Part shown: piece by piece, positions 1-7,295 of the stretch
How positions within the stretch are numbered: position 1 is the stretch's first letter
Layout of the letters: every line of letters starts with the position of its first letter
Source: DASQBT01 sp963746955
GTDB lineage: Bacteria; Pseudomonadota; Gammaproteobacteria; Burkholderiales; Thiobacillaceae
Assembly (NCBI GenBank): GCA_963746955.1
Contig: CAVVDR010000010.1
Location: 1-64,000 of the forward strand
Length of the DNA: 64,000 nucleotides
Reading direction: 5' to 3'
Made by a program: the position numbers and the translations under genes
Notes under the pieces: model-generated
What the model was told of the DNA's origin: nothing
The model's input: the letters and a program-made list of their open reading frames with translations, nothing else
The model's database searches: none

Positions 1-1
1 C

Positions 2-361
2 ATCGACCGCTACAGCATGCGCTATCCCCAGGTGATGGGCGGCAACCGCCAGGATGCCAGGAGTCCCGCCTTTCAAGTCGGCCCGGTCGATTTCTACCCG
101 ACCTCCTACCTGTACGACCCGAGTGGAGAGTTGGTCATGTATATCCCCGGCCTGGTCAGCAAGCAGAAAATGCTCGCATTCATTGATCAATACAGCCTGG
201 ATCACCCGCTATCCGGTGTGGCCGATATCGGCCCCGCTGTCGACCCCGCTGTTGCCCCCGCCCCTGCGGCGATCAAGCCCGCCGTGTTTCGCGGCGGAAG
301 CAGCTTGAACAAGCGCAAACCCGTTGCCAGGCACAAAAAAAAAGTCAGCATAAGCGTGTAA
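2..361 (+). CDS. Thioredoxin-like protein, C-terminal part (5' end outside window)
   Basis: The frame is open from base 2 and ends at TAA 359-361, so this is the 3' part of a longer gene. The visible 119 residues contain a late thioredoxin-fold pattern: PTSYLYDPSGELV, then a predicted strand and a closing helix (GLVSKQKMLAFIDQY). This resembles the end of TlpA/ResA-type periplasmic thioredoxins. After it comes a low-complexity Ala/Pro tail (residues about 75-95) and a Lys/Arg-rich end. The CXXC active site, if present, would lie upstream of the window. A clear terminator follows. Redox function is inferred from the C-terminal fold pattern only. Confidence 0.5.
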   Translation: MDRYSMRYPQVMGGNRQDARSPAFQVGPVDFYPTSYLYDPSGELVMYIPGLVSKQKMLAFIDQYSLDHPLSGVADIGPAVDPAVAPAPAAIKPAVFRGGSSLNKRKPVARHKKKVSISV

Positions 362-410
362 AAAAGTAGGGACGCAAATGGTTTGGAGCGGCAGTATTGG
401 GAACAGAGAC

Positions 411-438
411 AAGCGGACTTCGGGCCGCTTTTTTTTTT
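411..438 (+). terminator. Rho-independent terminator
   Basis: A 6-bp stem AAGCGG/CCGCTT (411-416 with 425-430) closes an 8-nt loop containing TTCGG and runs into an unbroken T tract to 438. It lies 50 bp after the thioredoxin-like stop codon. Confidence 0.8.
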
Positions 439-512
439 GATCGCAAACCGGGAACGCGGGACTGTCCGTCTTTGACCGAATAGCGCCTTTCGGTATAATG
501 GCCGGCTTTGCA

Positions 513-588
513 GGGTCGGTAGCTCAGTTGGTAGAGCAGCGGACTTTTAATCCGTTGGTCGCGAGTTCGAATCTCGCCCGACCCACCA
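513..588 (+). tRNA. tRNA-Lys (anticodon UUU), CCA encoded
   Basis: All four arms can be drawn. The acceptor GGGTCGG pairs with CCGACCC, the D arm is GCTC/GAGC, and the anticodon stem GCGGA/TCCGT carries the loop CTTTTAA (anticodon TTT). The T arm GCGAG-TTCGAAT-CTCGC is followed by A and an encoded CCA (586-588). The total is 76 nt. The 3' half is the integration target of the element that follows. Confidence 0.97.
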
Positions 589-589
589 G
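549..589 (+). repeat. att-type direct repeat, left copy (3' half of tRNA-Lys)
   Basis: Bases 549-589 (anticodon-stem 3' side, T arm, acceptor 3' strand, CCA and one more G) recur without mismatch at 2711-2751. Extending six bases to the left adds one mismatch. A tRNA 3'-end duplication next to an integrase remnant is the signature of a site-specific integrated element. This copy completes the functional tRNA. Confidence 0.88.
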
Positions 590-592
590 TAT

Positions 593-775
593 TTACACGG
601 ATTCCCGCGATGTAGGCAGTTTTTCTTTGGTGTCTCGCGTAGCCAGATCGTAGCCCGCGAGCACCGAGTCCAACCTTGAAGCAGCAACAGCTAGACTTTC
701 CGGCGCAAGATGGGCATAACGCGTGAATAATTCAGTCCGCATATAATCCAAGACCTCAAAGGCCAACCGGGTGGA
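593..775 (-). pseudogene. Tyrosine-recombinase (phage-type integrase) C-terminal remnant
   Basis: Read on the minus strand, the frame ending at TAA 593-595 encodes ...FTRYAHLAPESLAVAASRL... followed by about 30 residues. TRYAHLAPE is the hallmark around the catalytic tyrosine of phage-type integrases (Tyr codon 716-718). No start codon, core domain or catalytic Arg/His box is present, and stops bound the frame near 790, so only about 60 C-terminal residues survive. The stop codon lies 4 bp from the tRNA-derived repeat, the normal place for the integrase gene of an element inserted in a tRNA. Confidence 0.8.
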
Positions 776-779
776 GCTG

Positions 780-1253
780 ATGGAAGACTCTGACTATCAG
801 ATTGGGAAGAGGAAGAAGCTCATGGCCGATCCCGAACCGAGAGCCATCTTGACAGTATTACTTGTTGCCGCCGGCGTTTATGTCGGGAATGTCCTCTACA
901 CGCAATAAATCTTCTACCAAGCTGGCCGCATCTTGAACGAAACCACGTCGGGACTAAAGGCGAGCATGCAGGCTGAAACAGGGAGGGTACGCCAGCAGCA
1001 ACTCGCTATCGAGCAACAACGTACCCAGCAAAAGCAACTGGAGATCGATTCCAAACGTGAACAATTAGATAAACTGGCTGCCCAACAATCAGCGGCCCGC
1101 GCGAAAGAAGATGCTTGGAATAAGTTCTACAAGAAACCCGCCAAGTGCGAGAACGTGTCCAAACAAGACACCTTGGTTGAATGCGGGAATCACTACATCA
1201 AGGAAAAGAACAAGTTCGAAGGAATGTGGGCCAATAATCAATTGCGCAATTAA
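780..1253 (+). pseudogene. Membrane-anchored coiled-coil protein gene interrupted by an in-frame TAA
   Basis: From ATG 780 (or ATG 822, which has the better ribosome site AGGAAG) the frame encodes a hydrophobic segment (AILTVLLVAAGVYVGNVLY). It then meets TAA at 906-908 and continues in the same frame for 114 codons. The downstream part is a Gln/Glu/Lys-rich coiled coil (residues about 60-115) and a C-terminal block with two cysteines (KCEN, VECGNHY). Together they look like one protein: N-terminal anchor, coiled coil, small cap. The downstream piece could restart at TTG 933. I do not recognise the family. It lies inside the tRNA-Lys element. Confidence 0.5.
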
Positions 1254-1600
1254 TCACATTGGAAAAATATGCGTGGCTACCGTCTCAGAACGACCCGCAG
1301 CAGTCAGTTAGGCTTCTTCGAAGGGGCGGTTCAGCCAGTCACCGCGTCTTCTGCTACTCCATCAAGCAAGTGCTTGCTGAGATCGCTTCACGAGTCCATT
1401 GACCGGCGCGCTGGCGCGACCAGTTCAGCTTTGCACGGGAATGGCAGCGTGGTTTATCGGAGTTCTTTAAACAGCGTCTTGGGCCAAATCCCCCGAAATC
1501 GCGATTTCAGTTCCAAATATTGTCGAACAATTTGACAGTTCGTTCCTAAACTTGGATTCAAGAACTACTTAACTTGATGATGTTATTCACTTGTTAATAC
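1254..1600. other. Non-coding stretch inside the element
   Basis: No frame here has a credible start, ribosome site or recognisable protein. An 88-codon open frame at 1269-1535 has no family features. The 3' end becomes AT-rich towards the sigma-54-type promoter at 1601. Confidence 0.5.
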
Positions 1601-1617
1601 CTGGTCCGTTTCGTGCT
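1601..1617 (+). promoter_or_regulatory. Sigma-54 (-24/-12) promoter candidate
   Basis: CTGGTCCGTTTCGTGCT has the invariant GG (1603-1604) and GC (1615-1616) exactly ten bases apart, with T before each dinucleotide as in the YTGGCACG-N4-TTGC consensus. It would start transcription near 1628, about 75 nt before the PEP-CTERM start codon. PEP-CTERM genes are commonly controlled by RpoN with the PrsK/PrsR system. The match outside the core dinucleotides is modest. Confidence 0.45.
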
Positions 1618-1701
1618 TGGCTGCTACCAGCACTAGCCGTAGAAGGGGCTAAAAGTAAATTCCTGCGATTTGTACACATTTGTATAAAGGGAGAGATTCA
1701 T

Positions 1702-2307
1702 ATGACAAAGATACGCGGACTGATGTTAGGTGTGGCCGTGCTGCTGGCGCCGATAACAACCCAAGCTGCGCCTATCATCACCAACGGCAGTTTTGAAACA
1801 GGTGACCTGACAGGGTGGAGTGGAACTGCCACCACGGACGGGGAAGGGCTGAACCCGTTTGGCACCACGTTCGGATCAGGAATGGACGGTACCTATTGGA
1901 TGTGGCTCGCGGGTTACGAAATCGATCGCACCCTCGAACAGACCATTACCGGCCTATCCGCCGGCAGCACCTACCGCCTCAGCTTCATAATGGCCTCAGA
2001 GGCCACCAATAGCGACCAGCTCAATCTTTCGATTGATGGTGGATCACAGACGCTGTTCACCGCCCCCCCTTATGGCGGCGGCTTTTGGGATACCTGGGTA
2101 GAAAAGACCTATGATTTCGTCGCGGCAACAACATCGGCGACCATCCAGTTCAGTTCGGTTGGCCTAAACGAGGGTGGTTATGACGTTGGGCTCGACAATG
2201 TGCGCATAGAAGCCCTCAATAATAATGTTCCCGAACCTGCGTCGCTCGCGCTTCTGGGCATCGGACTAGCCGGATTCGGGTTCAGCCGACGCAAACGCGC
2301 CAGCTAA
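1702..2307 (+). CDS. PEP-CTERM sorting domain protein with a carbohydrate-binding-like domain
   Basis: 201 residues. A signal peptide (about 1-22, ending TTQAA) is followed by a beta-rich domain. Its patterns NGSFETGDLTGW, a TLEQTITGL segment and YDVGLDNVRIEA are typical of DUF642/CBM-like jelly-roll domains. The C-terminus is a textbook PEP-CTERM signal: VPEPAS, a hydrophobic helix, then SRRKR. Such proteins are exported, cleaved by exosortase and placed on the cell surface or in exopolysaccharide. ATG 1702 is chosen over upstream in-frame starts because GGGAGAG sits just before it and the signal peptide begins there. A terminator follows. It is the only intact gene between the att repeats. 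The ligand is unknown. Confidence 0.88.
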   Translation: MTKIRGLMLGVAVLLAPITTQAAPIITNGSFETGDLTGWSGTATTDGEGLNPFGTTFGSGMDGTYWMWLAGYEIDRTLEQTITGLSAGSTYRLSFIMASEATNSDQLNLSIDGGSQTLFTAPPYGGGFWDTWVEKTYDFVAATTSATIQFSSVGLNEGGYDVGLDNVRIEALNNNVPEPASLALLGIGLAGFGFSRRKRAS

Positions 2308-2332
2308 TCGCTATTCATTCGTAATTGTTACC

Positions 2333-2356
2333 AAACCCCGCTTGGCGGGGTTTTTT
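2333..2356 (+). terminator. Rho-independent terminator of the PEP-CTERM gene
   Basis: AAACCCCGC (2333-2341) pairs with GCGGGGTTT (2345-2353) around a 3-nt loop and is followed by Ts. It lies 26 bp after the stop codon. Confidence 0.9.
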
Positions 2357-2417
2357 GTTTGCAGCGGCCGGATGACTGCTTTAGGGTGTCGTAGCCGAAT
2401 AGTGAGTGACCGGAGTT

Positions 2418-2573
2418 GGCCCAGACTGTGTAGAAACGCATCAGAATTTCCGAGAGCAAAAGTCGACCTTCCAAAACGCTCCATATTCGACGATCGCCAC
2501 CCAAGGAAGCGTCACGCGACCCCTGCAAAATCTCTAATTTGTCTTTTTGCAGAGTTTTTACACAGTCTGGGCC
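2418..2573. repeat. 15-bp perfect inverted repeat flanking 126 bp
   Basis: GGCCCAGACTGTGTA (2418-2432) and its exact complement TACACAGTCTGGGCC (2559-2573) face each other. Allowing one mismatch, the pairing extends four to five bases further inwards. No transposase or open frame lies between them. It could be the ends of a very small non-autonomous element, or two copies of a dispersed repeat in opposite orientation. Confidence 0.6.
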
Positions 2574-2710
2574 GAACGCAGTCATCGAAATATCAAGTTC
2601 TACCGAGAAAGCCCAAGAAGAGACCGTGACAGATTCGGCCCTTATCAGCGTATATTCGCGAGCGTTGGCGGGCACGTCATCAACAAAAACAACCAGTTAT
2701 CACAACTTTC

Positions 2711-2751
2711 AATCCGTTGGTCGCGAGTTCGAATCTCGCCCGACCCACCAG
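2711..2751 (+). repeat. att-type direct repeat, right copy (tRNA-Lys 3' end without 5' half)
   Basis: This is a 41-bp exact copy of 549-589, including the encoded CCA, with no tRNA 5' half upstream. It marks the distal end of the element inserted at tRNA-Lys, so the element as it stands is about 2.16 kb long. Confidence 0.88.
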
Positions 2752-2927
2752 AATACGACACACTGGAATCTGTGTTTGCCAGGTTCGGACTGATCGAGGC
2801 CGGATGGCATATTGAGGCTTGGTGTAAGCCCGGTACGACAATGTCCGGCCCATTTGCCGGATACCGCATGCACTACCCTGGAAATCTTGCGAACCTGAAG
2901 TCTCTCCTTAAAGGCCTTGCCGCCTGA
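2752..2927 (+). pseudogene. C-terminal gene fragment abutting the right att repeat
   Basis: A frame in phase with the tRNA repeat continues for about 58 codons (ESVFARFGLIEAGWHIEAW..., ending LLKGLAA) and stops at 2925-2927. The Trp/Gly-rich composition looks protein-coding, but any N-terminal part would have to be encoded across the tRNA repeat, so this is probably the tail of a gene cut by the insertion. Family not recognised. Confidence 0.3.
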
Positions 2928-2987
2928 TCAATTTGTGGGCGCAATGAGTGTCATGATCCTTCGGCCGCCTGAGTCCGGTCTGGCTCT

Positions 2988-3590
2988 CTAGGACCGAACA
3001 AACTCAAGCAGTGGAACAATGTTATGGCCGTCCGCGGCACGCCGTGCTGCAACATAGGCTCGCCGGGTCTCGCTGGCATCGATCAGGTTGACCCGGCCCC
3101 ATGAAAAGCGCGGCTGGCCAAACCCTACCAGCAGCAGGTCGGTGGCCGGCCGCGCATGACGGCCATTGCCATTGGGGAAAGGATGAATCCACACCAGCCG
3201 GTGGTGGAAACGGGCGGCAAACTCGTTCGCCGAATAGGTGCCATTCTCGATCCAGAAGCGGCCATCATGCAGTAACTTTCGCAAATCAATAGCGATGCGA
3301 TGCGGAGCAAGCCCGAGGTTGCGCTCTTTCAGACGAAACTCACCGGCCCAGCGCCAGACCCGGCCAAACATCCGCTTGTGCAGCGTCTTCAAGAACTGTT
3401 CGGAAAGCAAGTCGCGCTTGCGTTCGAAGGCCCACTCCTCCGCTTCCAGAATGTTCGCCTGTTCCGCTTGGTTCAGCTCGCGGCGCAGTGTGATGTAAGA
3501 CGGGATCAATCCTTCCCGTTCTTCCGGCGTCAAAGGCGTTGCCCCATTGGGCTCAAGGGTCGATGAAAGAGAGATCCCCTGACGCCGTAT
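2988..3590 (-). CDS. Fic-domain protein of the mobile mystery protein B family, start codon unclear
   Basis: The recognisable protein runs from about 3560 to the stop at 2988 (about 190 residues). It begins near GATPLTPEEREGLIP, passes QANILEAEEWAF, and carries the Fic motif HPFPNGNGRHAR (His base plus phosphate-binding GNGR). Fic enzymes transfer AMP or other phosphate-containing groups to target proteins. This subfamily normally follows a small HTH gene (mobile mystery protein A). Here the upstream neighbour is a divergent DUF1428 gene and no partner is seen. No in-frame ATG, GTG or TTG occurs at the expected N-terminus (ATA at 3590 is the nearest). The frame stays open back to 4019, but that part is the antisense of DUF1428. 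The gene may have lost its start and its antitoxin together. Confidence 0.7.
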   Translation of the reverse strand: MRRQGISLSSTLEPNGATPLTPEEREGLIPSYITLRRELNQAEQANILEAEEWAFERKRDLLSEQFLKTLHKRMFGRVWRWAGEFRLKERNLGLAPHRIAIDLRKLLHDGRFWIENGTYSANEFAARFHHRLVWIHPFPNGNGRHARPATDLLLVGFGQPRFSWGRVNLIDASETRRAYVAARRAADGHNIVPLLEFVRS

Positions 3591-3647
3591 GTCGAGCGGA
3601 ACGATGGCGAGCGCAACCTGTCCAATTTGCTTTTCCAGGGAGGTCCT

Positions 3648-4022
3648 ATGTCGAACTACATTGACGCCATTGTCATCCCCGTTCCCCGTGTCAACCTCGA
3701 TACCTACAAGCGAATGTCTGAGGAATGGGGGAACGCCCACCTGCGCCACGGCGCCTTGTATTACTCCGACTCGATAAGCGACGACGTTCAGCCCGGCAAG
3801 CTCACGTCGTTTCCACAGGCCGTGCAACTCAAGGATGGCGAAGTGATCGCGTTGGCGTGGGTCGTGTATCGCAGCAAGGAGGATCGCGACCGCATCAGCA
3901 AGGCGGTCATGGAGGATCCGCAGCTCAAGGAGTCGATGGACCCCTCGAAGATGCCTTTCGATGGCAAGCGCATGTTCTGGGGTGGCTTCGAGACCATCAT
4001 GGGGCTCGCGGCAGGCCACTAA
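3648..4022 (+). CDS. DUF1428 family protein
   Basis: 124 residues, full length for the family. Family patterns are present from end to end: YIDAIVIPVPRVNLDTYKRM, the DDVQPGKLTSFP block, WVVYRSKEDRD and the closing MPFDGKRMFWGGFE. The fold is a small alpha/beta (dimeric barrel-like) domain of unknown function; nothing here shows a substrate. AGGGAGGT is well placed before ATG 3648. It is transcribed divergently from the Fic gene and followed by about 230 bp without a gene. Confidence 0.88.
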   Translation: MSNYIDAIVIPVPRVNLDTYKRMSEEWGNAHLRHGALYYSDSISDDVQPGKLTSFPQAVQLKDGEVIALAWVVYRSKEDRDRISKAVMEDPQLKESMDPSKMPFDGKRMFWGGFETIMGLAAGH

Positions 4023-4251
4023 GCGGGACGGTCAGCTTGCAGTTGAGCGTATGTGCCTTGACCGCTTCATGGGCATCAGGCGTGTCATCACTGGACAACG
4101 CCACCGTTAAGTCTGGCACTCTTGGTCGGTCATAGGGACTGACAGGCTGCCAGTGCGGGGTCCGGTTCGTTCCCTTGCGACGGCTGTGACCGGAACAAGC
4201 GATAGGCCCAACTGTGCGGTGCCCAGAGCCATTATGCGCATCCATCTTCCT

Positions 4252-4938
4252 TCAATCGCCTGTTGCCTTGTTCACCTCCTGCAGGAATTTCTGCCCGGCG
4301 TCGGGATTGTTGCCCTCGCCATTCGTGATCTGGGTTGGCTGCAATGCTTTGCCGTAGAAGGCGGCATCAGCATCGTGGTCGATGCTTATCCGGGAACCTT
4401 CAAGCGAGAGCCCGGCGAACAGGCCACGGCTGCGCGAGTATGACAGGATCTCCGCTTTCAGTTCTGCATCTGTGGCAGCCGCGCCGCTACGGCCGACCGG
4501 ACCGGCGGCAACCGCCGCATCTGCGCCGAGGGTGAAGGTACCTTTGACGATGCCGTCTACACTCTTCTTGGTCCTGAATACCAGCACCAGGTCAGTTGAA
4601 TCCACGCCGATCTGCCAGCCGATGCTGCCCGCGATCAGCTTCACGAACAAGGGCGGACTCCACCGACCCTTGTCCTCGCGCACTGTCAGGACGCCTTTGC
4701 CATAACTGCCGCCCACCACGTATCCTGCCTTGAGGACGCCCGGGATCACGGCCAGGCCATAAGCGTTCTTTAGCAGTGCGGGAGGAATACCTTGCTCGGG
4801 GATGGCGGTGATCTGCTTTAGCACCTCGGTGGCAGTTTCGACTTTCCCGGCTTCCCCAACTCCTGCCAAGGTTTGCCCGGAGTAGAGGAGGGTGCTCAAT
4901 AAACAAGTGATAATGACTTGGTAAGTGGCTCGTTTCAT
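4252..4938 (-). CDS. SYLF (Ysc84-like) domain secreted protein
   Basis: 228 residues. The signal peptide is about 1-25 (ITCLLSTLLYSGQTLAG). The SYLF/Ysc84 domain follows, with AYGLAVIPGVLKAGYVVGGSYGKG, WSPPLFVKLIAGSIGWQIG, a DLVLVF strand and the AVAAGPVGR segment, then SYSRSRGLFAGLSLEG. SYLF domains bind phosphoinositides in eukaryotes; bacterial members are periplasmic or lipid-associated with no settled role. I chose ATG 4938 because GGAGCG lies just upstream; ATG 4950 would add four residues. It is the first of a run of small envelope genes on this strand. Confidence 0.88.
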   Translation of the reverse strand: MKRATYQVIITCLLSTLLYSGQTLAGVGEAGKVETATEVLKQITAIPEQGIPPALLKNAYGLAVIPGVLKAGYVVGGSYGKGVLTVREDKGRWSPPLFVKLIAGSIGWQIGVDSTDLVLVFRTKKSVDGIVKGTFTLGADAAVAAGPVGRSGAAATDAELKAEILSYSRSRGLFAGLSLEGSRISIDHDADAAFYGKALQPTQITNGEGNNPDAGQKFLQEVNKATGD

Positions 4939-5061
4939 AAAGCGCTCCATGTATGTGATTGCCGCTGGTGCATCCAACTCAGGCATGCCTTTTTTCCTGG
5001 CGAACGGCATAGGCCAATCAGGTTGGGTCATGCCCTGCGCTGCGCGTCAGCTTCTCTGGAA

Positions 5062-5394
5062 CTAATGCTCCCTCTCCCAGCGCCCACCTTCATGTTGCCA
5101 ATGTTGACCGTGTTGTTCCCATCGATGCGGCGTCCATCGATAACCTGGGCGCCGGGCTTCCCAGCGGCCGGGCCTCCAGCCATAGTTTTTCCCCGACCAA
5201 TCCCAGTAGCCCCCGATCCAGACAGAACCCACGTATGGGGACACACCGATCACTTCATCACGCGGTGGAGGCGGGGCAAATGAAGGTTCCTCCCCTTCGT
5301 AATAGGGGGCAGGTGCCACAACACATCCGCTCAGGGACGCAAGACTGACTGACACGGCCAGAAGACTGGAATACAACCATCGTGATCTATTCAT
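5062..5394 (-). CDS. YXWGXW-repeat lipoprotein
   Basis: 110 residues. The N-terminus is a lipoprotein signal (LASLSGC, acylated Cys at about 22). The mature part is Pro-rich and then Trp/Gly/Arg-rich, with WxxGxW-type units: WIGGYW, YGWRPGRW, YRWTPHRW and a His/Gln-rich final unit. Members are small outer-membrane-associated lipoproteins of unknown function. ATG 5394 follows a GGAGGG-type ribosome site; the frame is open a little further upstream but without one. Confidence 0.8.
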   Translation of the reverse strand: MNRSRWLYSSLLAVSVSLASLSGCVVAPAPYYEGEEPSFAPPPPRDEVIGVSPYVGSVWIGGYWDWSGKNYGWRPGRWEARRPGYRWTPHRWEQHGQHWQHEGGRWEREH

Positions 5395-5427
5395 TCCACA
5401 CCCTCCACCTAGTGCCCGCACTCCTGT

Positions 5428-5835
5428 TCACATCCGGATCATGTTCGATGGGGTCCGCTTCGAGGGCCCCGAATTGGCCGGGCTGATTCGCATCCAGTCG
5501 TTACCCACATTGCTAGTACAGGTTTGCTGGCGCCCCTGAAGCAAACGCCCGTAGTGCGCCTGGATTGCATCCCGCGCATGTGGCGTTGCCGCTTTGGCCA
5601 TCTCCACAATGTAGGCACGGCATTCGCCGGTTAGCATTAGTGGGCGGCACGTTATTGCTGATAGCCCGGACCCAGCCGCCTGGGCTGATAGCGCCGCCAA
5701 GCAGACTGCCAACGCAAACAACACTTCTCGCGGCAGTCCAGGAACGCCAAATTGATGGGCCAGGCCTGACGTGCCATTTCGACAGCTGCCGCAAAACTGA
5801 CGTCCCCGACAATTGGGCTCCTTGCCTTTCGTCAT
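5428..5835 (-). CDS. Putative secreted Cys-containing protein (unrecognised)
   Basis: The frame gives 135 residues. The N-terminal 35 look non-coding, but from about residue 36 there is a plausible signal peptide (VLFALAVCLAALSAQAAG). About 80 residues with three cysteines (ITCRPLMLTGECR, QQTC) and a helix-forming centre follow. The real start may be the GTG within REVLF. The last 20 residues are low-complexity. No family recognised and the start is uncertain, so this is a candidate only. Confidence 0.35.
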   Translation of the reverse strand: MTKGKEPNCRGRQFCGSCRNGTSGLAHQFGVPGLPREVLFALAVCLAALSAQAAGSGLSAITCRPLMLTGECRAYIVEMAKAATPHARDAIQAHYGRLLQGRQQTCTSNVGNDWMRISPANSGPSKRTPSNMIRM

Positions 5836-6292
5836 CGTTTCACCCTTCTACAGAATCGCCCTCTGTCACCCTGCAAGGTGAATACCCTCCTGATCGCTTT
5901 GGGTTACGGTGGTCACGAGGGAACCAAACCGCAGGATGCATCGTGATCCAGTTTCGAGCCGCAAAGGTTCGCGTAGGCCTTCTTTCAATCTAGCACCAGC
6001 GATTCGACTAAATATAAACGTTCCTTTAGCCCACTAAAGGTTCCTTGGGTCGAGTCATTGCAAGGTCGGCTCAGGGCAAGGTTACTGCGCCTGCGCCGAC
6101 CAAGACGCCGATTAGCATCGACTTGTCCATGATTGACTCCGATTCCCATGTGTCGCCAGCACTGCGCTGCGTGGCCAGCATTTTCAAATTATCAGCAACT
6201 GGCGCCGTGGATTGCAGCGAGAGTTCCGTGGTCGCAGTCCAGGTGGGGCGGCCCGCTGCCGCATCGCAGCTCGGGTCACCCCACTTGGCTTG
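5836..6292. other. Intergenic, no gene supported
   Basis: Frames here are short or antisense with no family features. The only structure noticed is a 7-bp hairpin CCTTTAG/CTAAAGG (6023-6040) without a T tract. Confidence 0.5.
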
Positions 6293-6649
6293 TCAGCCGG
6301 ACAGCGCCTTGTTGCACTCCTCCATGTTCAGCTTGCCTCGATGGCCGACATCGGCGCTCCTGAACAGCTTATGCGGCTTTCCGGAAGACTTGAATTCAGC
6401 CGAACTAATGTAGCCATCCCGGTTCTTGTCCAGACGCGCGCATACGTCGACTTTCTTTTGCGGCATGATCTTCTCGGCAGGTTCAGCAGCCGCCGGAGTT
6501 TGGGTACCGGGGGACTGGGCACCAGGGGCCGGTTGGCTGTACGTTTGTGCGCTGTCCTGCACGGCCGAATAGGCCGGCGCCCACGCATAGGCGCCAAGCA
6601 TTCCCGCGACCAGCATGGCCACGGCAGTAGGGATAGGTGCTTTCATCAT
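6293..6649 (-). CDS. Secreted EF-hand domain protein
   Basis: 118 residues. Signal peptide 1 to about 30 (AVAMLVAGMLGAYAWAPAYSA). A Gln/Pro/Ala-rich linker follows, then one canonical calcium-binding loop DKNRDGYISSAEF (D, N, D, G, I, E in the right places) and a second degenerate one near the C-terminus (RSADVGHRGKLNMEE). AAGGAG precedes two tandem ATGs (6649 and 6646); the second has the more usual spacing. Probably a periplasmic Ca2+-binding or sensing protein; the partner is unknown. Confidence 0.82.
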   Translation of the reverse strand: MMKAPIPTAVAMLVAGMLGAYAWAPAYSAVQDSAQTYSQPAPGAQSPGTQTPAAAEPAEKIMPQKKVDVCARLDKNRDGYISSAEFKSSGKPHKLFRSADVGHRGKLNMEECNKALSG

Positions 6650-7295
6650 TAACTCCTTGCAAGAAGATTGGGGTAAAGAAACGCACGGCCTCGCAGCCGC
6701 ACGTCCCCCCCCGTGCAACCGCTGTGCCAGCAGGGATTTCGCTTTGCCTGACAAGCCGTTAGGCGAGGGTTCGCGAAAGACAGACAAACGCTTGGCCAGG
6801 CCGGACCTTGATTTCGTCGCCGCTTCCCGACGCGTGTTCAGGGCCAGACCTCAACGGCATGATTCACAAATGGAAATCACGTCGCCAGCCAGCGACGCGC
6901 GGCAAGTGTGCCGCATCGAATCTCTATTCGGCCGATGTCCATTATCGGGAAACACGCCCACTGTCCCTCTCGGCCGCATCCTATGCGCTGCCTCGTACAA
7001 GCTAGCATAAGCGTTCGTGCGCTTGGCTCAGCGGCGCTGCGCTGCGGCGCAGGCCGTACACGACCACGCAAGCGCCTGATCCCGAAAGATGGCCGCTTGG
7101 GCTTCCCGCCGAATGAGCGTCCTCGGTGGCAAGGGTTGACGACAGTCTGGATCTTCCATCCCGCGCCATCCGGTGCCGGCAGGACCAGGGTTATCTTCCT
7201 GATCGGGCGCTGGGCTTACCAGCGGCGATGATCCCGGTGACCGTCGCGGTCCCAGTGTCCGCTCTAGCCTTGGGGCACCGCGAACCGTGCTCCCG
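6650..7295. other. Intergenic between EF-hand gene and RND operon, no gene supported
   Basis: About 650 bp with only unconvincing open frames on both strands. The RND permease terminates at its left edge in the other orientation. No terminator with a T tract was seen. Confidence 0.5.

Noticed and set aside
2645..2869. Minus-strand open frame across the second tRNA-Lys fragment
   Set aside because: Its GGSGEIRTRDQ stretch is the well-known antisense translation of a tRNA 3' end, not a protein.
3591..4019. Upstream extension of the Fic reading frame (giving 343 residues)
   Set aside because: This part is exactly antisense to the DUF1428 gene, which has clear family motifs and a good ribosome site.
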